Assembly (NCBI RefSeq): GCF_014851395.1
Contig: NW_024043372.1
Coordinates: forward strand, 4,725,490 to 4,789,489
Length of the DNA stretch: 64,000 nt
Direction of reading: 5' to 3'
Source of the DNA: Micropterus salmoides
Lineage: Eukaryota; Chordata; Actinopteri; Centrarchiformes; Centrarchidae
The notes beneath the pieces are model-generated. The model was not told the DNA's origin. It saw only the letters and a list, made by a program, of their open reading frames with translations, and did no database searches. The first letter of the stretch is position 1. Each line of letters opens with the position of its first letter. Below, piece after piece: positions 1 to 10,923 of the stretch. The translations under genes were made by a program, and so were the position numbers.

Positions 1-299
1 TTAATGTTAATTGACTTGACTGGACATTTTAGAAATGTTTGTTATTGTCAAAAAATTTTAATATGTCAATAAGTTTTTTAAAGAGTTTTAATATGCAAAC
101 TTACAAGTATGCTGTCAGTTCTTTGCAGGGGTGGCACATCTAGATCAATACCAGCACCAGTGTGATAACTTTCAGGGGTGCATATCTCTCATAGGGGTGT
201 TGCTCTCAAGGTCATCTATGCTTATTTCCTATGGGGGAAAACAATATAATGTATTGGCAGAATTATTACCACATTTGTAACTTCTAAGACTACTAAGAC

Positions 300-760
300 T
301 TATTTCCTACAGGGTTCATACAGACATTACAAATTGACTTTCTTTTTTACATCTTCAAGGACTTCACTCAAAGCAAATCATTTATTTGCAAAGTTTTAAA
401 CAAAGTATTTTTGTATAGAATAGTCTAAGTACAGTATAAGGAAACTATTATTAGGCCTGTCATATGACACTTACCAAAATCTTCGAAGCTGAAAGCAAGC
501 TGAAATCTTCAAAGCTGAAAGCAATTTCTGACGAGGTTTCCCCCTCTTGGTTTGGACTTTCTGAGTTCTAAACAACAGACAGAGGACCCATGCATTGCAA
601 TTTCTCCAGAACATGAGCTTTATGAAGAACATGTGGTATAGCAAACTTGTCACCTTGAAATTCAAGCAACCCAATTCTAAATCTTGCATCTTGAATGCAT
701 TGCATATAGGTGATTGAGAAAAAAAAGACACACATAAAAGCACTGATTGTTTTACTTTAG
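300..760. repeat. Dispersed repeat, copy 1
   Basis: This stretch shares two blocks with 1965-2800. One is around the phrase ttcatacagacatta and the other around ttggtttggactttctgag, followed by a common run to atcttgcatc. Spacing and indels differ between the copies. No coding signal is convincing. It is probably an old interspersed element or a local duplication of unknown family. Confidence 0.6.
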
Positions 761-859
761 TACTACCTATTTTAACATTGGATATAATGTTACACAGTGT
801 CTGTGTAGCTGTGAAAAAAAGGTAATGGACAAAAACGGCATTTGATATCAAGTGTAATG

Positions 860-1960
860 GCCTCAGTCAGTAGGATACCTGTGGTAGCAGGTTCAACACT
901 GCCAGGCTCATGAAAGGTCCGCTGTCCTCTGTTGGATGTTGGGGTTCCTATCAGAAGAATAAATAGTTTATATAATGAAAAAGCTGTAGGTTGTCATTGT
1001 GGAAGACCAGAAATAAAATGTGAAACTTGGTGATTGTGATGCAGCGCATGTTAAATGTATTATAACCAATGTGCTGCAAATACTCCAACCACTGTATTGT
1101 TACCAATCTACAAAAAATCATCAACCAATGTTCTATAATTTATCAAAAAAATAATGACTCAGTAGGCAAATTAGGCTGTCAATCAGTGTGGATGGAGCAA
1201 GTCAACTGGGCCTAACCTCAGTTTGCTAGAGTCTCTAGACTGCTTGGCAAAGCTGCTGCATGAAGCAGCAAATCCTCCTGATTTTACCTCTTTCTAGTTC
1301 GTTTATCGAGTTTAGTATTGTGGTCAGTTGCTGTGTGTGGTCATTGTTACAAGTGTCTGCAAGTAGTAGACTGGACTCCATACTTTCCAAATGCTTAGTG
1401 CAGTTCTGAACTTCAGTGCAGAACACTGTTAGATCTTAATTATTACTTTTTTGGCATTTCCACAAACTAAATAACCTCCCATTATAAATTAGCTTAGTGC
1501 ACAGTTGAGTCATTATATTATAACAATATTTTCTAATGTTAATAGTGGTATAGTTTGAAACTGAATTTTACTATCTTCATTTACAACACTAAAAAAATAA
1601 ACTCCATTTAATTTTTTTAAATTATTGTTAAAAAAGAAAGATTTGATTCCACAACCTTTAGCACTTGAGACCAGAATTAACTGCTGCACCACACATTTTA
1701 TAGTTGGTAAAGTCCAGTCCACTACAAACATGTCTAACAGTGAAAACACGTAACTAAAACCCTATCAAACAACCAGAAGCTCGCAAAATCAGTAAGAATC
1801 AGTAATATAATAATTTATGCGATGAGATGTTAGACTAGCCTAAAGTTGATTTGCTACCTCATGCAGCAGCCCCGTCATTTAATTGAGAGACTCCAGCCAG
1901 CTGAGTTAGAGCCCAGATGATTGGCTCCACCCACACATTTCAGCAGTTGGTGTACAATTG
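860..1960. other. Unassigned AT-rich stretch
   Basis: I see only short open frames with no recognisable domains and no clear transposon ends. Confidence 0.5.
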
Positions 1961-1964
1961 AAAG

Positions 1965-2800
1965 GGGACTTGTTTCCTACAGTGTTCATACAGACATTAA
2001 AAAATGACTTTCAAGTACTTTTTAGGGGACTTTTTTCCATTTTCAAGGACTTCACTCGAGTTTTAGGCAAAGTATTTTGTATTGTATTGTCGTTGTATAA
2101 GGGAACAATAAACAGCACCAAGTCCAAACTTATGTGTTCCAAAACACAGAAAAACAAGCAGACATCGTCCCAATCATATGTTCACTGCGTATACCTTTTC
2201 TCCACACCACAAGAGTTTATAAGCACAGGCTGTTCTTCAAACATAAGCAAGGAAGAAATGATTTGGCATTGTATGTTCAGGGTGCTTAAAAGTCTACATC
2301 TATACAAATTAATATATTGACTTAAGGTGCATGCTAACTACATTGCGTTGAATGTATGATTGGGATCGTGTCTGTTGGTTTTCTGCATGTTGGATCCATG
2401 AGAGCTTACCTCACTCTGACACAAACATGCAGATTATGAAAAAACTATGGAGCAGCAGAAATCACGGGTAGATCTATGCTTGTGGTTCCAAATGCACAAA
2501 CAATAGAAAGATAATAACAGGGTGAACCATTAGCTAAAAAATATATTATTAGGCCTATCATTTGGAACAAGCATATGCTTGTTTGACACTTGCCAAAATC
2601 TTGGAAGCTGCAAGCAACCCAGACGGAAGTCTGGTTTCCCCCTCTTGGTTTGGACTTTCTGAGTTCTAAACAACAGAGGACCCATGTATTACAATTTCTG
2701 CAGAACATGAGCTTCATGAAGAACATATGATATTGTCACATATAATGATACAGCACTTGTCACCTTGAAAGCCATGTAACCCAATTTAAAATCTTGCATC
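1965..2800. repeat. Dispersed repeat, copy 2
   Basis: This is the second copy of the family at 300-760, in the same orientation. It has the same start (ttcatacagacatta) and the same block around ttggtttggactttctgag, but about 350 bp of extra sequence lies between the two shared blocks. Whether the insert is secondary or copy 1 is deleted cannot be decided here. Confidence 0.6.
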
Positions 2801-2809
2801 TTGTGTAAA

Positions 2810-3695
2810 GTGCAATAAAAGTTTCACAAGTGAAAAGTCAATTATAGTAGTTTATCAAAATACCCGTTTAACAAGCATAAACATGAGAAGTGATATTTTC
2901 TCATCCATTGCCAGTAGGTTTTCCACAAACATGTGTGCTGGTTAGGCTAACATCAAAGTGTTATAAAACAGGCTAAAACAAAAGCTGCCCATGTGTAGCG
3001 AACCTTTTTAACCTAGATTGTATCTTCAAATTCTTGTAAATTTAGCCACTGGCTGAGGTAGCTCTCCCTCCCAAACCAGCACCCTTTCTCTCTCAGCAGT
3101 ACCTGCAGGCATGTCTTCATTATAAACACAGTATTTTAAGATTTGTATCCAATGAGATACTTTTGAGTTTAAAGAGACTTCACTGTTGCTCTAGAATCCT
3201 TTACTGAATGTATTATTTTTTAAATAGTATCTTTTAAAAAAATACAATTCTTTAGTAGCGAAAAGGAACCAATAAGATTAACTGTTACTAGTATTGATAC
3301 TATCAATAGTAATTCATTATTTTCTTTATTAAGATAAAAAAAATGTTTTAACCACAGTATGTTCTAACTACAACTTAGCTTCAACTTGTTTAGGTTTGTA
3401 AAGCATTGGGCCTGTAGTTAATTTAAGAACTCTTTCTATTAAAATACAGAACATTGGAAGCTAACACTAGCTACTGATATCTGCTGCAGGATACAAAGGC
3501 TCATTTAACATTCCTCATGCTGAAACTCCAGTTTAAAATTGTACAATTTGCTGACAATTTTATAGCTAGGTCATGTTAGCATTAGCAACTCATATTAATA
3601 TAAAAATGAGTGAGGTTTTAATTACTAAAACAGTTTCATGTACTTACTTCGGTTTTCATTTGTTCTCCTTTTGGCCATCAGTTGTCCGTCACCTC
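2810..3695. other. Unassigned stretch
   Basis: AT-rich sequence with no supported gene, repeat end or structured element. Confidence 0.45.
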
Positions 3696-3696
3696 C

Positions 3697-5640
3697 TTCT
3701 GTCTGTGCTGAGCTCTTACTGTTTGTGCTGCCACATGCTGCTACTGACTGCCAGCAGCTGAAACTCCGTGACTGTGAGGCAGGTGGGGGATGGGCATAGG
3801 TAAAGTGGGGACCGTAAATGTCAGGAAATGTGTGTTCATAGGTAAAGTGGGGACCGCAAATGTCAGGAAATGTGTGTTCATAGGTAAAGTGGGGACTGCA
3901 ACTGTCAGGAAAAGTGTGTTCCTCCCAAAGGTTCCTCCCTTGCCATTTAGTGGAAATTTTATCATTGCATCGCTAAAATAGTGTTTCACCAAAAATATTA
4001 GTGCATCCAAGAGAAAAATATTTAGGTTTTTATGATCCTAAATTCTAAATTATTATAAAGTGGTGCTGATGTTATCATCTGTAAAAAAAAAATGTAGTTA
4101 GTTGAATACCACGTTGTGCATTTGTTAATTTAGCATTTTATACACTGGCTAACTGCATGCTCATGTAATCAAACACTGAAACCTGTAAACTCAGATTGTA
4201 TTATCTCAGAACACTGTCTGACTGTAGCCTTTTGTATCAGAACACTGAATAACTAACTCTGTCTGTGCTGCTGCTTGTTGCTACTAACTGCCAGCAGCTG
4301 AAACTCTGTAACCACTAAGAGGGTGGGGGATGGGCTTAAGTAAAGTGGGGACCGCAAATGTCATGAAATGTGTGTTTAAAGGTAAAGTGGAGACCAAAAA
4401 TGTAATGAAAGGAGTTTTCATAGGTAAAGTGGGGACAGCAAATGTCAGGAAAAGTGTGTTCCTCCCAAAGGTACCTTCATTGCCATTTAGTGGAAATTTT
4501 ATCATTGCATTGCTAAAATAGTGTTTCACCAAAAATATTAGTGCATCCAAGAGAAAATTATTTAGGTTTTTAATACCCTAAATTCTACAAAGCGGTGCTG
4601 ACGTTATCATCTGTAAAAACAAATGTAGTAAGTTGAATGCCATGCTATGCATGTGTTAATTTACATTTTATACACAGACTAACTGTAGTTTCATGTATCA
4701 GCACACTGGCTAACTTGAGCCTTGTATATCAGAACACTGACTAACTCTGTCTGTGCTGCTGCTTGTTGTTACTAACTGCCAGCAGCTGAAATTCTGTAAC
4801 CATGAAGCGGGTGGGGGATGGGCATAGGTAAAGTGGGGACCGCAAATGTCAGGAAATGTGTGTTTATAGGTAAAGTGGAGACCAAAAATTTAATGAAAAG
4901 AGTTTTCATAGGTAAAGTGGTGACCGCAAATGTCAGGAAAGGTGTGTTTCTCCCAGTGGTATCCCCTTCACCATTCAGTGGAAATGTTATCATTGCAATG
5001 TTTAAATAGTGTTTCAGCAAAAATATTAGTGCATCCAAGACAAAAATATTTAGGTTTTTAATATCCTAAATTCTACAAAGCGGTGCTGATGTTATCATCT
5101 GTAAAAACAAATGTAGTAAGTTGAATGCCATGCTATGCATGTGTTAATTTCCATTTTATACACAGACTAACTGTAGTTTCATGTATCAGCACACTGGCTA
5201 ACTTGAGCCTTGTATATCAGAACACTGACTAACTAACTCTGTCTGTGCTGCTGCTTGTTGCTACTAACTGCCAGCAGCTGAAACTCTGTAACCATGAAGC
5301 GGGTGGGGGATGGGCATAGGTAAAGTGGGGACCGCAAATGTCAGGAAATGTGTGTTTATAGGTAAAGTGGAGACCAAAAATGTAATAAAAAGAGTTTTCA
5401 CAGGTAAAGTGGGGACCGCAAATGTCAGGAAAGGTGTTTCTCCCAATGGTATCCCCCTCACCATTCAGTGGAAATGTTATCATTGCAATGTTTAAATAGT
5501 GTTTCAGCAAAAATATTAGTGCATACAAGACAAAAATATTTAGGTTTTTAATATACCAAATTCGAAATAATTATAAAGTGGTGCTAAAGTTATCTGTAAA
5601 AAAAATGTAGTAAATTGAATGCCATGTTATGCATGTGTTA
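3697..5640. repeat. Nested tandem repeat, four ~490-560 bp units
   Basis: Four tandem units start near 3700, 4258, 4746 and 5238. Each begins with a tctgtctgtgctg-like phrase. Each unit contains three shorter subrepeats of about 50 bp built on ggtaaagtggggaccgcaa and gtgtgtt. The last three units are closest to each other. Short ORFs of 61-99 codons recur in both strands at the same place in each unit, but they follow the subrepeat period and are not evidence of a gene. Confidence 0.85.
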
Positions 5641-5780
5641 CTTTACATTTTATAGACTGGCTAACTGTAGTCTCATGTATCAGAACACTGACTAAATGTA
5701 GCTCCAGTTTGTTTACATATCAGAACACTGGCTAACTGTAGTCTCATGTATCACAACACTCGATAACTGGAGTCTCATAT

Positions 5781-6071
5781 ATCAGAACACTGGCACTGTA
5801 CACTGAAAACTGTAGCTTCAGTTTGTTGAACAATGGCTAACAGTAGCCTCAGTTTGTTTAAATATTAGAACACTGGCTTACTGCAGCCTCGTGTATCAGA
5901 AAACTGTCTAACTGTAGTCTCATGTATCAGAAAACTGTCTAACTGTAGTCTGATGTATCAGAACACTGACTAAATGTAGCTCCAGTTTGCATAAATATTA
6001 GAACACTGGCTAACTGTAGCCTCATGTGTATTTATCAAAATACTGACTAACTGTAGCTTCAGTTTGTTTAC
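5781..6071 (+). repeat. Left arm of a 291-bp inverted repeat
   Basis: The reverse complement of this segment is found at 7874-8164. I compared the two by eye over 291 positions and saw one mismatch. About 1.8 kb separates the arms. Confidence 0.9.
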
Positions 6072-6091
6072 ATGTCAGAACACTGGCTAAC

Positions 6092-6402
6092 TGCAGCCTC
6101 ATGTATCAGGACACTGGGTAACTGTAGCTCCAGTTTGTTTACATGTCAGAACACTGGCTAACTGCAGCCTCATGTATCAGGACACTGGGTAACTGTAGCT
6201 CCAGTTTGTTTACATATCAGAACACTGGCTAACTGCAGCCTCATGTATCAGGACACTGGGTAACTGTAGCTCCAGTTTGTATAAATATTAGAACACTGGC
6301 TAACTGTCGTATCATGTATCAGAACATTGGATAACTGAAGCCTCATGTATCAGAACACTGTCTAACTGTAGCCTCAGTTTGTATAAATGTCAGAACACTG
6401 AC
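6092..6402 (+). repeat. Source of a 311-bp direct duplication
   Basis: This segment is repeated without visible difference at 7559-7869. It lies 20 bp after the left arm of the inverted repeat (5781-6071). Confidence 0.9.
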
Positions 6403-7558
6403 TAAATGTAGCCTTGTGTATCAGAACACTGACTAACTGTAGGTCCAGTATGTTTAAATATCAGAACACTGGGTAACTGTAGCTCCAGTTTGTTTAGATA
6501 TTAGAACACTGGCTAACTGTACCTCCAGTTTGTATAAATATTAGAACACTGGCTAACTGTCGTATCATGTATCAGAACACTGAGTAACTGTAGCTCCAGT
6601 TTGTTTACATATCAGAACACTGACTTAATGTAGCCTTGTGTATCAGAACATTGGATAACTGTAGCCTCATGTATCAGAACACTGCTAACTGTAGCTTCAG
6701 TTTGTATAAATATTTAAACGCTTGCTATCTGTAGTCTCATGTTTCAGAACACTGGCTAACTGTAGCTCCCGTTTGTTTACATATCACAACACTGGCTAAC
6801 TGTAGTCTCATGTACACTGGCACTGTACAGTGAACACTGTAGGTTCAGTTTGTGAAACACTGGCTAAATGTTGCCTCAGTTTTGTTTACATATCAGAACA
6901 TTGACTTAATGTAGCCTCATGTATCAGAACATTGGATAACTGTAGCCTCATGTCTCAGAACACTGGCTAACTGTAGTCGCATGTATCAGAACACTGACTA
7001 ACTGTAGGTCCAGTTTGTTTAAATGTTAGAACACTGGGTAACTGTAGCTTCAGTTTGTATAAATATTTAAATGCTGGCTAACTGTAGTCTCATGTTTCAG
7101 AACACTGGCTAACTGTACCTCCAGTTTGTTTACATATTCTAACACTGGCTAACTGTAGCCTCAGTTTGTATAAATATTAGTACACTGGCTAACTGTAGTC
7201 TCATGTTTCAGAACACTGACTATAGCCCCAGTTTGTTTACATATCAGAACACTGGCTAACTGTAGCTCCAGTTTGTATATTAGAACACTGATTAAATGTA
7301 GCCTTGTGTATCCAAACACTGGCTAACTGTAGTCTCATGTATCAGAACACTGAGTAACTGTAGCTCCAGTGTGTTTACATATCAGAACACTGGCTAACTG
7401 TAGCCTCAGTTTAAATAAATGTTTGAACATTGCTATCGCCTAAGTTTGTACAAGTATGCGAACACTGGCTAACTGTAGTTCCAGTTTTTATGAATATAAG
7501 AAAGTGTAGTATAAGTCTAACTTCTACATTACTGTTGTATCATAGGGAAACTTGACAA

Positions 7559-7869
7559 TGCAGCCTCATGTATCAGGACACTGGGTAACTGTAGCTCCAG
7601 TTTGTTTACATGTCAGAACACTGGCTAACTGCAGCCTCATGTATCAGGACACTGGGTAACTGTAGCTCCAGTTTGTTTACATATCAGAACACTGGCTAAC
7701 TGCAGCCTCATGTATCAGGACACTGGGTAACTGTAGCTCCAGTTTGTATAAATATTAGAACACTGGCTAACTGTCGTATCATGTATCAGAACATTGGATA
7801 ACTGAAGCCTCATGTATCAGAACACTGTCTAACTGTAGCCTCAGTTTGTATAAATGTCAGAACACTGAC
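7559..7869 (+). repeat. Direct copy of 6092-6402
   Basis: The 311 bases match 6092-6402 by eye with no difference. Four bases later the sequence switches to an inverted copy of 5781-6071. The identity points to a recent event. Confidence 0.9.
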
Positions 7870-7873
7870 AGCA

Positions 7874-8164
7874 GTAAACAAACTGAAGCTACAGTTAGTC
7901 AGTATTTTGATAAATACACATGAGGCTACAGTTAGCCAGTGTTCTAATATTTATGCAAACTGGAGCTACATTTAGTCAGTGTTCTGATACATGAGACTAC
8001 AGTTAGACAGTTTTCTGATACATGAGACTACAGTTAGACAGTTTTCTGATACACGAGGCTGCAGTAAGCCAGTGTTCTAATATTTAAACAAACTGAGGCT
8101 ACTGTTAGCCATTGTTCAACAAACTGAAGCTACAGTTTTCAGTGTACAGTGCCAGTGTTCTGAT
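7874..8164 (-). repeat. Right arm of the 291-bp inverted repeat
   Basis: Reverse-complement copy of 5781-6071. It ends directly beside the relic Ig exon that starts at about 8165. Confidence 0.9.
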
Positions 8165-8347
8165 TGGTTGGTTTGATCTCCTCCTGTGTGGCTACACGAT
8201 AGCGGTCGGTCTTCATCACAGTAGTTTGGAGGATGATGTAGAAGCTGCCTCCTCTTTCTGAGACCTGTGGCACACTGCAGCAGGACCCAGTCCTTCGTTT
8301 GATCAAGTATTATAACAGACGGCTCTGGAGATGCTCCTGTGAACACA
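8165..8347 (-). pseudogene. Broken Ig C-type exon, B7/butyrophilin-like
   Basis: The minus strand starts after an acceptor-like ttcacag and first reads residues like ASPEPSVIILDQTKDW and LLQC. It then jumps into a different frame that matches the second half of the intact exon at 61014-61292 (VSERGGSFYI, then VMKTDRYR, then ATQEEIK). Compared with that exon, the middle section, including the EWQD region, is deleted. The disulphide cysteine of the RYRC motif is also missing. It cannot encode a working Ig domain. The inverted minisatellite arm abuts its 3' end, so the exon was probably truncated by that rearrangement. Family assignment rests on the close match to the 61-kb exon. Confidence 0.85.
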
Positions 8348-8449
8348 GTAAACAGACACATCAGCTATAAAAGGACAATAACAGGATTATAAATGTAACA
8401 CTGTGATGTTTCTTGTTCGTCTCTTCTCTGGTTGTTAACAAGGATTAAA

Positions 8450-8665
8450 GTGTGTTTAACAGAAAAGCATAGTATCAGCCTCAGTTGCTCCTCCCAACAA
8501 ACATTTGTAACTTTGACCAAATGTTTGGAAACTATTTGAAAAAATTTAAGATCAAAGAAACTTTATCTGTCTGATGAATCTAGTGCAGTAAAAAAGTACA
8601 TTTCCCTCTGAAGTATAAAGTAACATAAATTGTAAATAAGTAAATAGGCCTACAAGTTCATCAAG
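8450..8665 (-). pseudogene. Relic intron of the Ig gene family
   Basis: This non-coding stretch, including tcagttgctcctcccaaca and tacatttccctctgaagta, recurs at 45912-46158. It lies just upstream (in gene direction) of the broken Ig exon. It is therefore most likely intron sequence carried along by duplication of the Ig gene. Confidence 0.75.
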
Positions 8666-8669
8666 GCCT

Positions 8670-9174
8670 TCAAGTGTAAACCTGAACTCTGGGTTGACGA
8701 ACTCTGAGCTGTCAAAATCCGAGTTTTCCGTTTCAGAAAGTAGGCCTATTAACCTATTACATTTAGAAAGTAACCTTCCCAACACTGATCACAGGACTAT
8801 GCAGGTGGAATGAAACGCTTAGACTACATAGTGAGCACTAATATAAAAACAGCAGATCACTGCTGAATGCTGTGGTTGACATTACGGCCTATTAAGTTGA
8901 TGTCAGCAGCTGTTTAGCCACGATTATAGCAGCTGCATTGCTGTGATGCACAGATCGTCTCTGACAAAATTTGAATTTTCATGTATGTAGCTTTCCAGGT
9001 GATTTCTTTATTTAGTAGGCTGCTGCTGTATGAATGTTTTCTCTAATGATTTCCTTTCATGATTAGAAAGGCTGCTGTCAGTCATTTTAAACGTGTCTAT
9101 GAGCACAGTAAAGTCACAGCAAATCTCGTGGGACTCTGCAGAGGAAACAGAATTAAACTTTTAGCTTCTGAAAC
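8670..9174. other. Unassigned stretch
   Basis: No supported gene or repeat. Confidence 0.4.
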
Positions 9175-9440
9175 CATTTGAGTGGCCTTTTATTGTGGCC
9201 AGCCTAAGGCACACTTATGCAATACCCATGCTGTCTGATCAGCATCTTGATATGCCACGCCTGTGAGGTGGATGGATTACCTTGGCAAGGAGAAGTGCTC
9301 ACTAACACAGATTTGTGAACAATATTTGAGAGAAATAGGCCTTTTGTGTACACAGAGAAAGTCTTAGATCTTTGAGTTCAGCTCATGATGAATGGGGGAA
9401 AAGAGAAAAGTGTTGCATTTATCATTTTGTTCAGTGTACA
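9175..9440. mobile_element. Terminal fragment of a Tc1/mariner-like element
   Basis: The run from ccttttattgtggccagcc through gcatcttgatatgccacgcc to ttttgttcagtgta closely resembles, from memory, the terminal region of a very common fish Tc1-like transposon. No transposase remains. The assignment is by recall of the family consensus, not by comparison inside the window. Confidence 0.6.
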
Positions 9441-10221
9441 TTGGAAAAACTAAGCAATACGAGGGAGTGAGAGAAAAAGGAGATGGTGAGTTGTATGTGG
9501 AGAGAAAGACAAAGATAAAAATCTAAGAAAACAATTTACATTGGTGGTTGAATGAAATTACAAGAATTATCTTAAAGGTGAGTGTGTAACAATCATTTTT
9601 GACGTAACGTAACGTAACATTAAGATAATATATGTAAATGCCTCACACTACAGGATCAGCTGGGCAGATGATCTGTTCAGACCAGCCTCAAACCGGGAAC
9701 AATCTGAGGTACAATTTCTGTACAATGGCAGGACCGTGGTACATTACTTGAACCATGGACAGGACAATGGCCTCTACCATGTACACAGACATAACCTTTT
9801 CAAATTGTAATGCAGTAACAATGACTCAGAATACATGTTCACTGACCTATTTCTTCACTTTTATGTAAATACATTATTACAGAAGAAATTTTACTTGTAC
9901 ATGAGTAAAATGTACTTGAAGTAAAAGTACTTGTAAAATAGTCCAGTACTCTTTCCATTCTTGTGTAAGGGGACCTAAAACAACTGTGTACACTCTTGTA
10001 AATCCAGATCAGTCCATATTGCACCTACTTCAGCCTGCCTGCCACCTGCCCCCACCATCCCTGCCACCCCAATCATCTGCTTGTTTGTTCATTAATGACT
10101 TTTTACTGTTCGTCTGCTGTGTGAAAAACACAACATTTCTGGTGTAAAGCAACAAAATCTCTTTGTAACCTACCAGCATATCTGTAAACATAGACGCACA
10201 GATCATTGACAAGTAAACACA
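9441..10221. other. Intergenic sequence downstream of the lectin gene
   Basis: Short ORFs only. It contains tandem gtaac steps near 9604 but no recognised element. Confidence 0.4.
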
Positions 10222-10222
10222 C

Positions 10223-10228
10223 TTTATT
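10223..10228 (-). terminator. Polyadenylation signal of the lectin gene
   Basis: AATAAA on the minus strand about 42 bases after the lectin stop codon at 10270-10272. Spacing suits a short 3' UTR. Confidence 0.75.
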
Positions 10229-10269
10229 GAAGGAAAAGAAGCAGAAACATTGAATTAATTGGCTTTAAA

Positions 10270-10923
10270 TTAAACTGGATCCGAAGGCTGACCAGTGACC
10301 TCCACCTCACACAGTGTCAGGTATTCTTGTCTTCCAGGAATCACAATGTTTACATAACGTCCTTCCATTCCATTACAAACAAAGGTTTGTGAGGCCCCAG
10401 CAGCGATAGATGAGATCACTGCACATCTGATGAATAAGAAAACACAAGTATTTGTAAAATAATTTTACCAAGTGAATGTTATGCATAGATCTCAGCAGTA
10501 GTTGTATCTACATACTGTTGAAGTTATGGTGAAATATTACTGTTCGGAAATGATGTAGATCTCAAGTGCACTAATTTCCTCTAACTTACACAACAAACGT
10601 TAAATGCTCAAACCTAATCAAAGACACAAAGGTCTGTTACCTGGGATTAGCATTGCGGTTGTCGATGATGGAATTTCCGATGCGGATCTCAGCACCATTG
10701 AGCCTTTCGGGGCAACAATCTTTTCTGTTGGTGATTGTGACGGTGTTGATCTTGTACGTTTTCAGGAGGTCCAGACTCCACCATGGATTTTGATCCCTCT
10801 GTGTGACTGAACAGGACTTTTCTTGCCTGTTGCTAGCACGATTTCCATCAATGGCCCTTTCAGGGACATCATTCCCATACAGCGAGGACTGAGTCGCTTT
10901 CCCACCTTTAGCAATATTTGTAT
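10270..10923 (-). CDS. Lectin domain 8 (C-terminal) with stop
   Basis: Exons 10641-10923 and 10270-10426. The second exon reads on past the point where the other copies splice. It ends QPSDPV and stop, because the donor seen in other units (cag then gtaacac) is replaced by cggatcc. The canonical histidine position is Val (SCSVT). RKDCCPER is intact. Confidence 0.88.

Larger units (their letters stand above)
5640..7560. repeat. Minisatellite-like array
   Basis: About 2 kb is built from variable ~31-42 bp units around cagaacactggctaactgtag, ending alternately in tctcatgtat or ctccagtttgtttacat. Units are diverged and partly rearranged. There is no CRISPR-like regular spacing and no coding potential. 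Confidence 0.85.

Noticed and set aside
3790..5495. Short repeated ORFs in the 3.7-5.6 kb tandem repeat as a protein family
   Set aside because: Both strands are open in the same units and the residues simply follow the DNA subrepeats.
5640..8164. CRISPR-like repeat array
   Set aside because: Units vary in length and sequence, there are no unique spacers of constant size, and the genome is eukaryotic.
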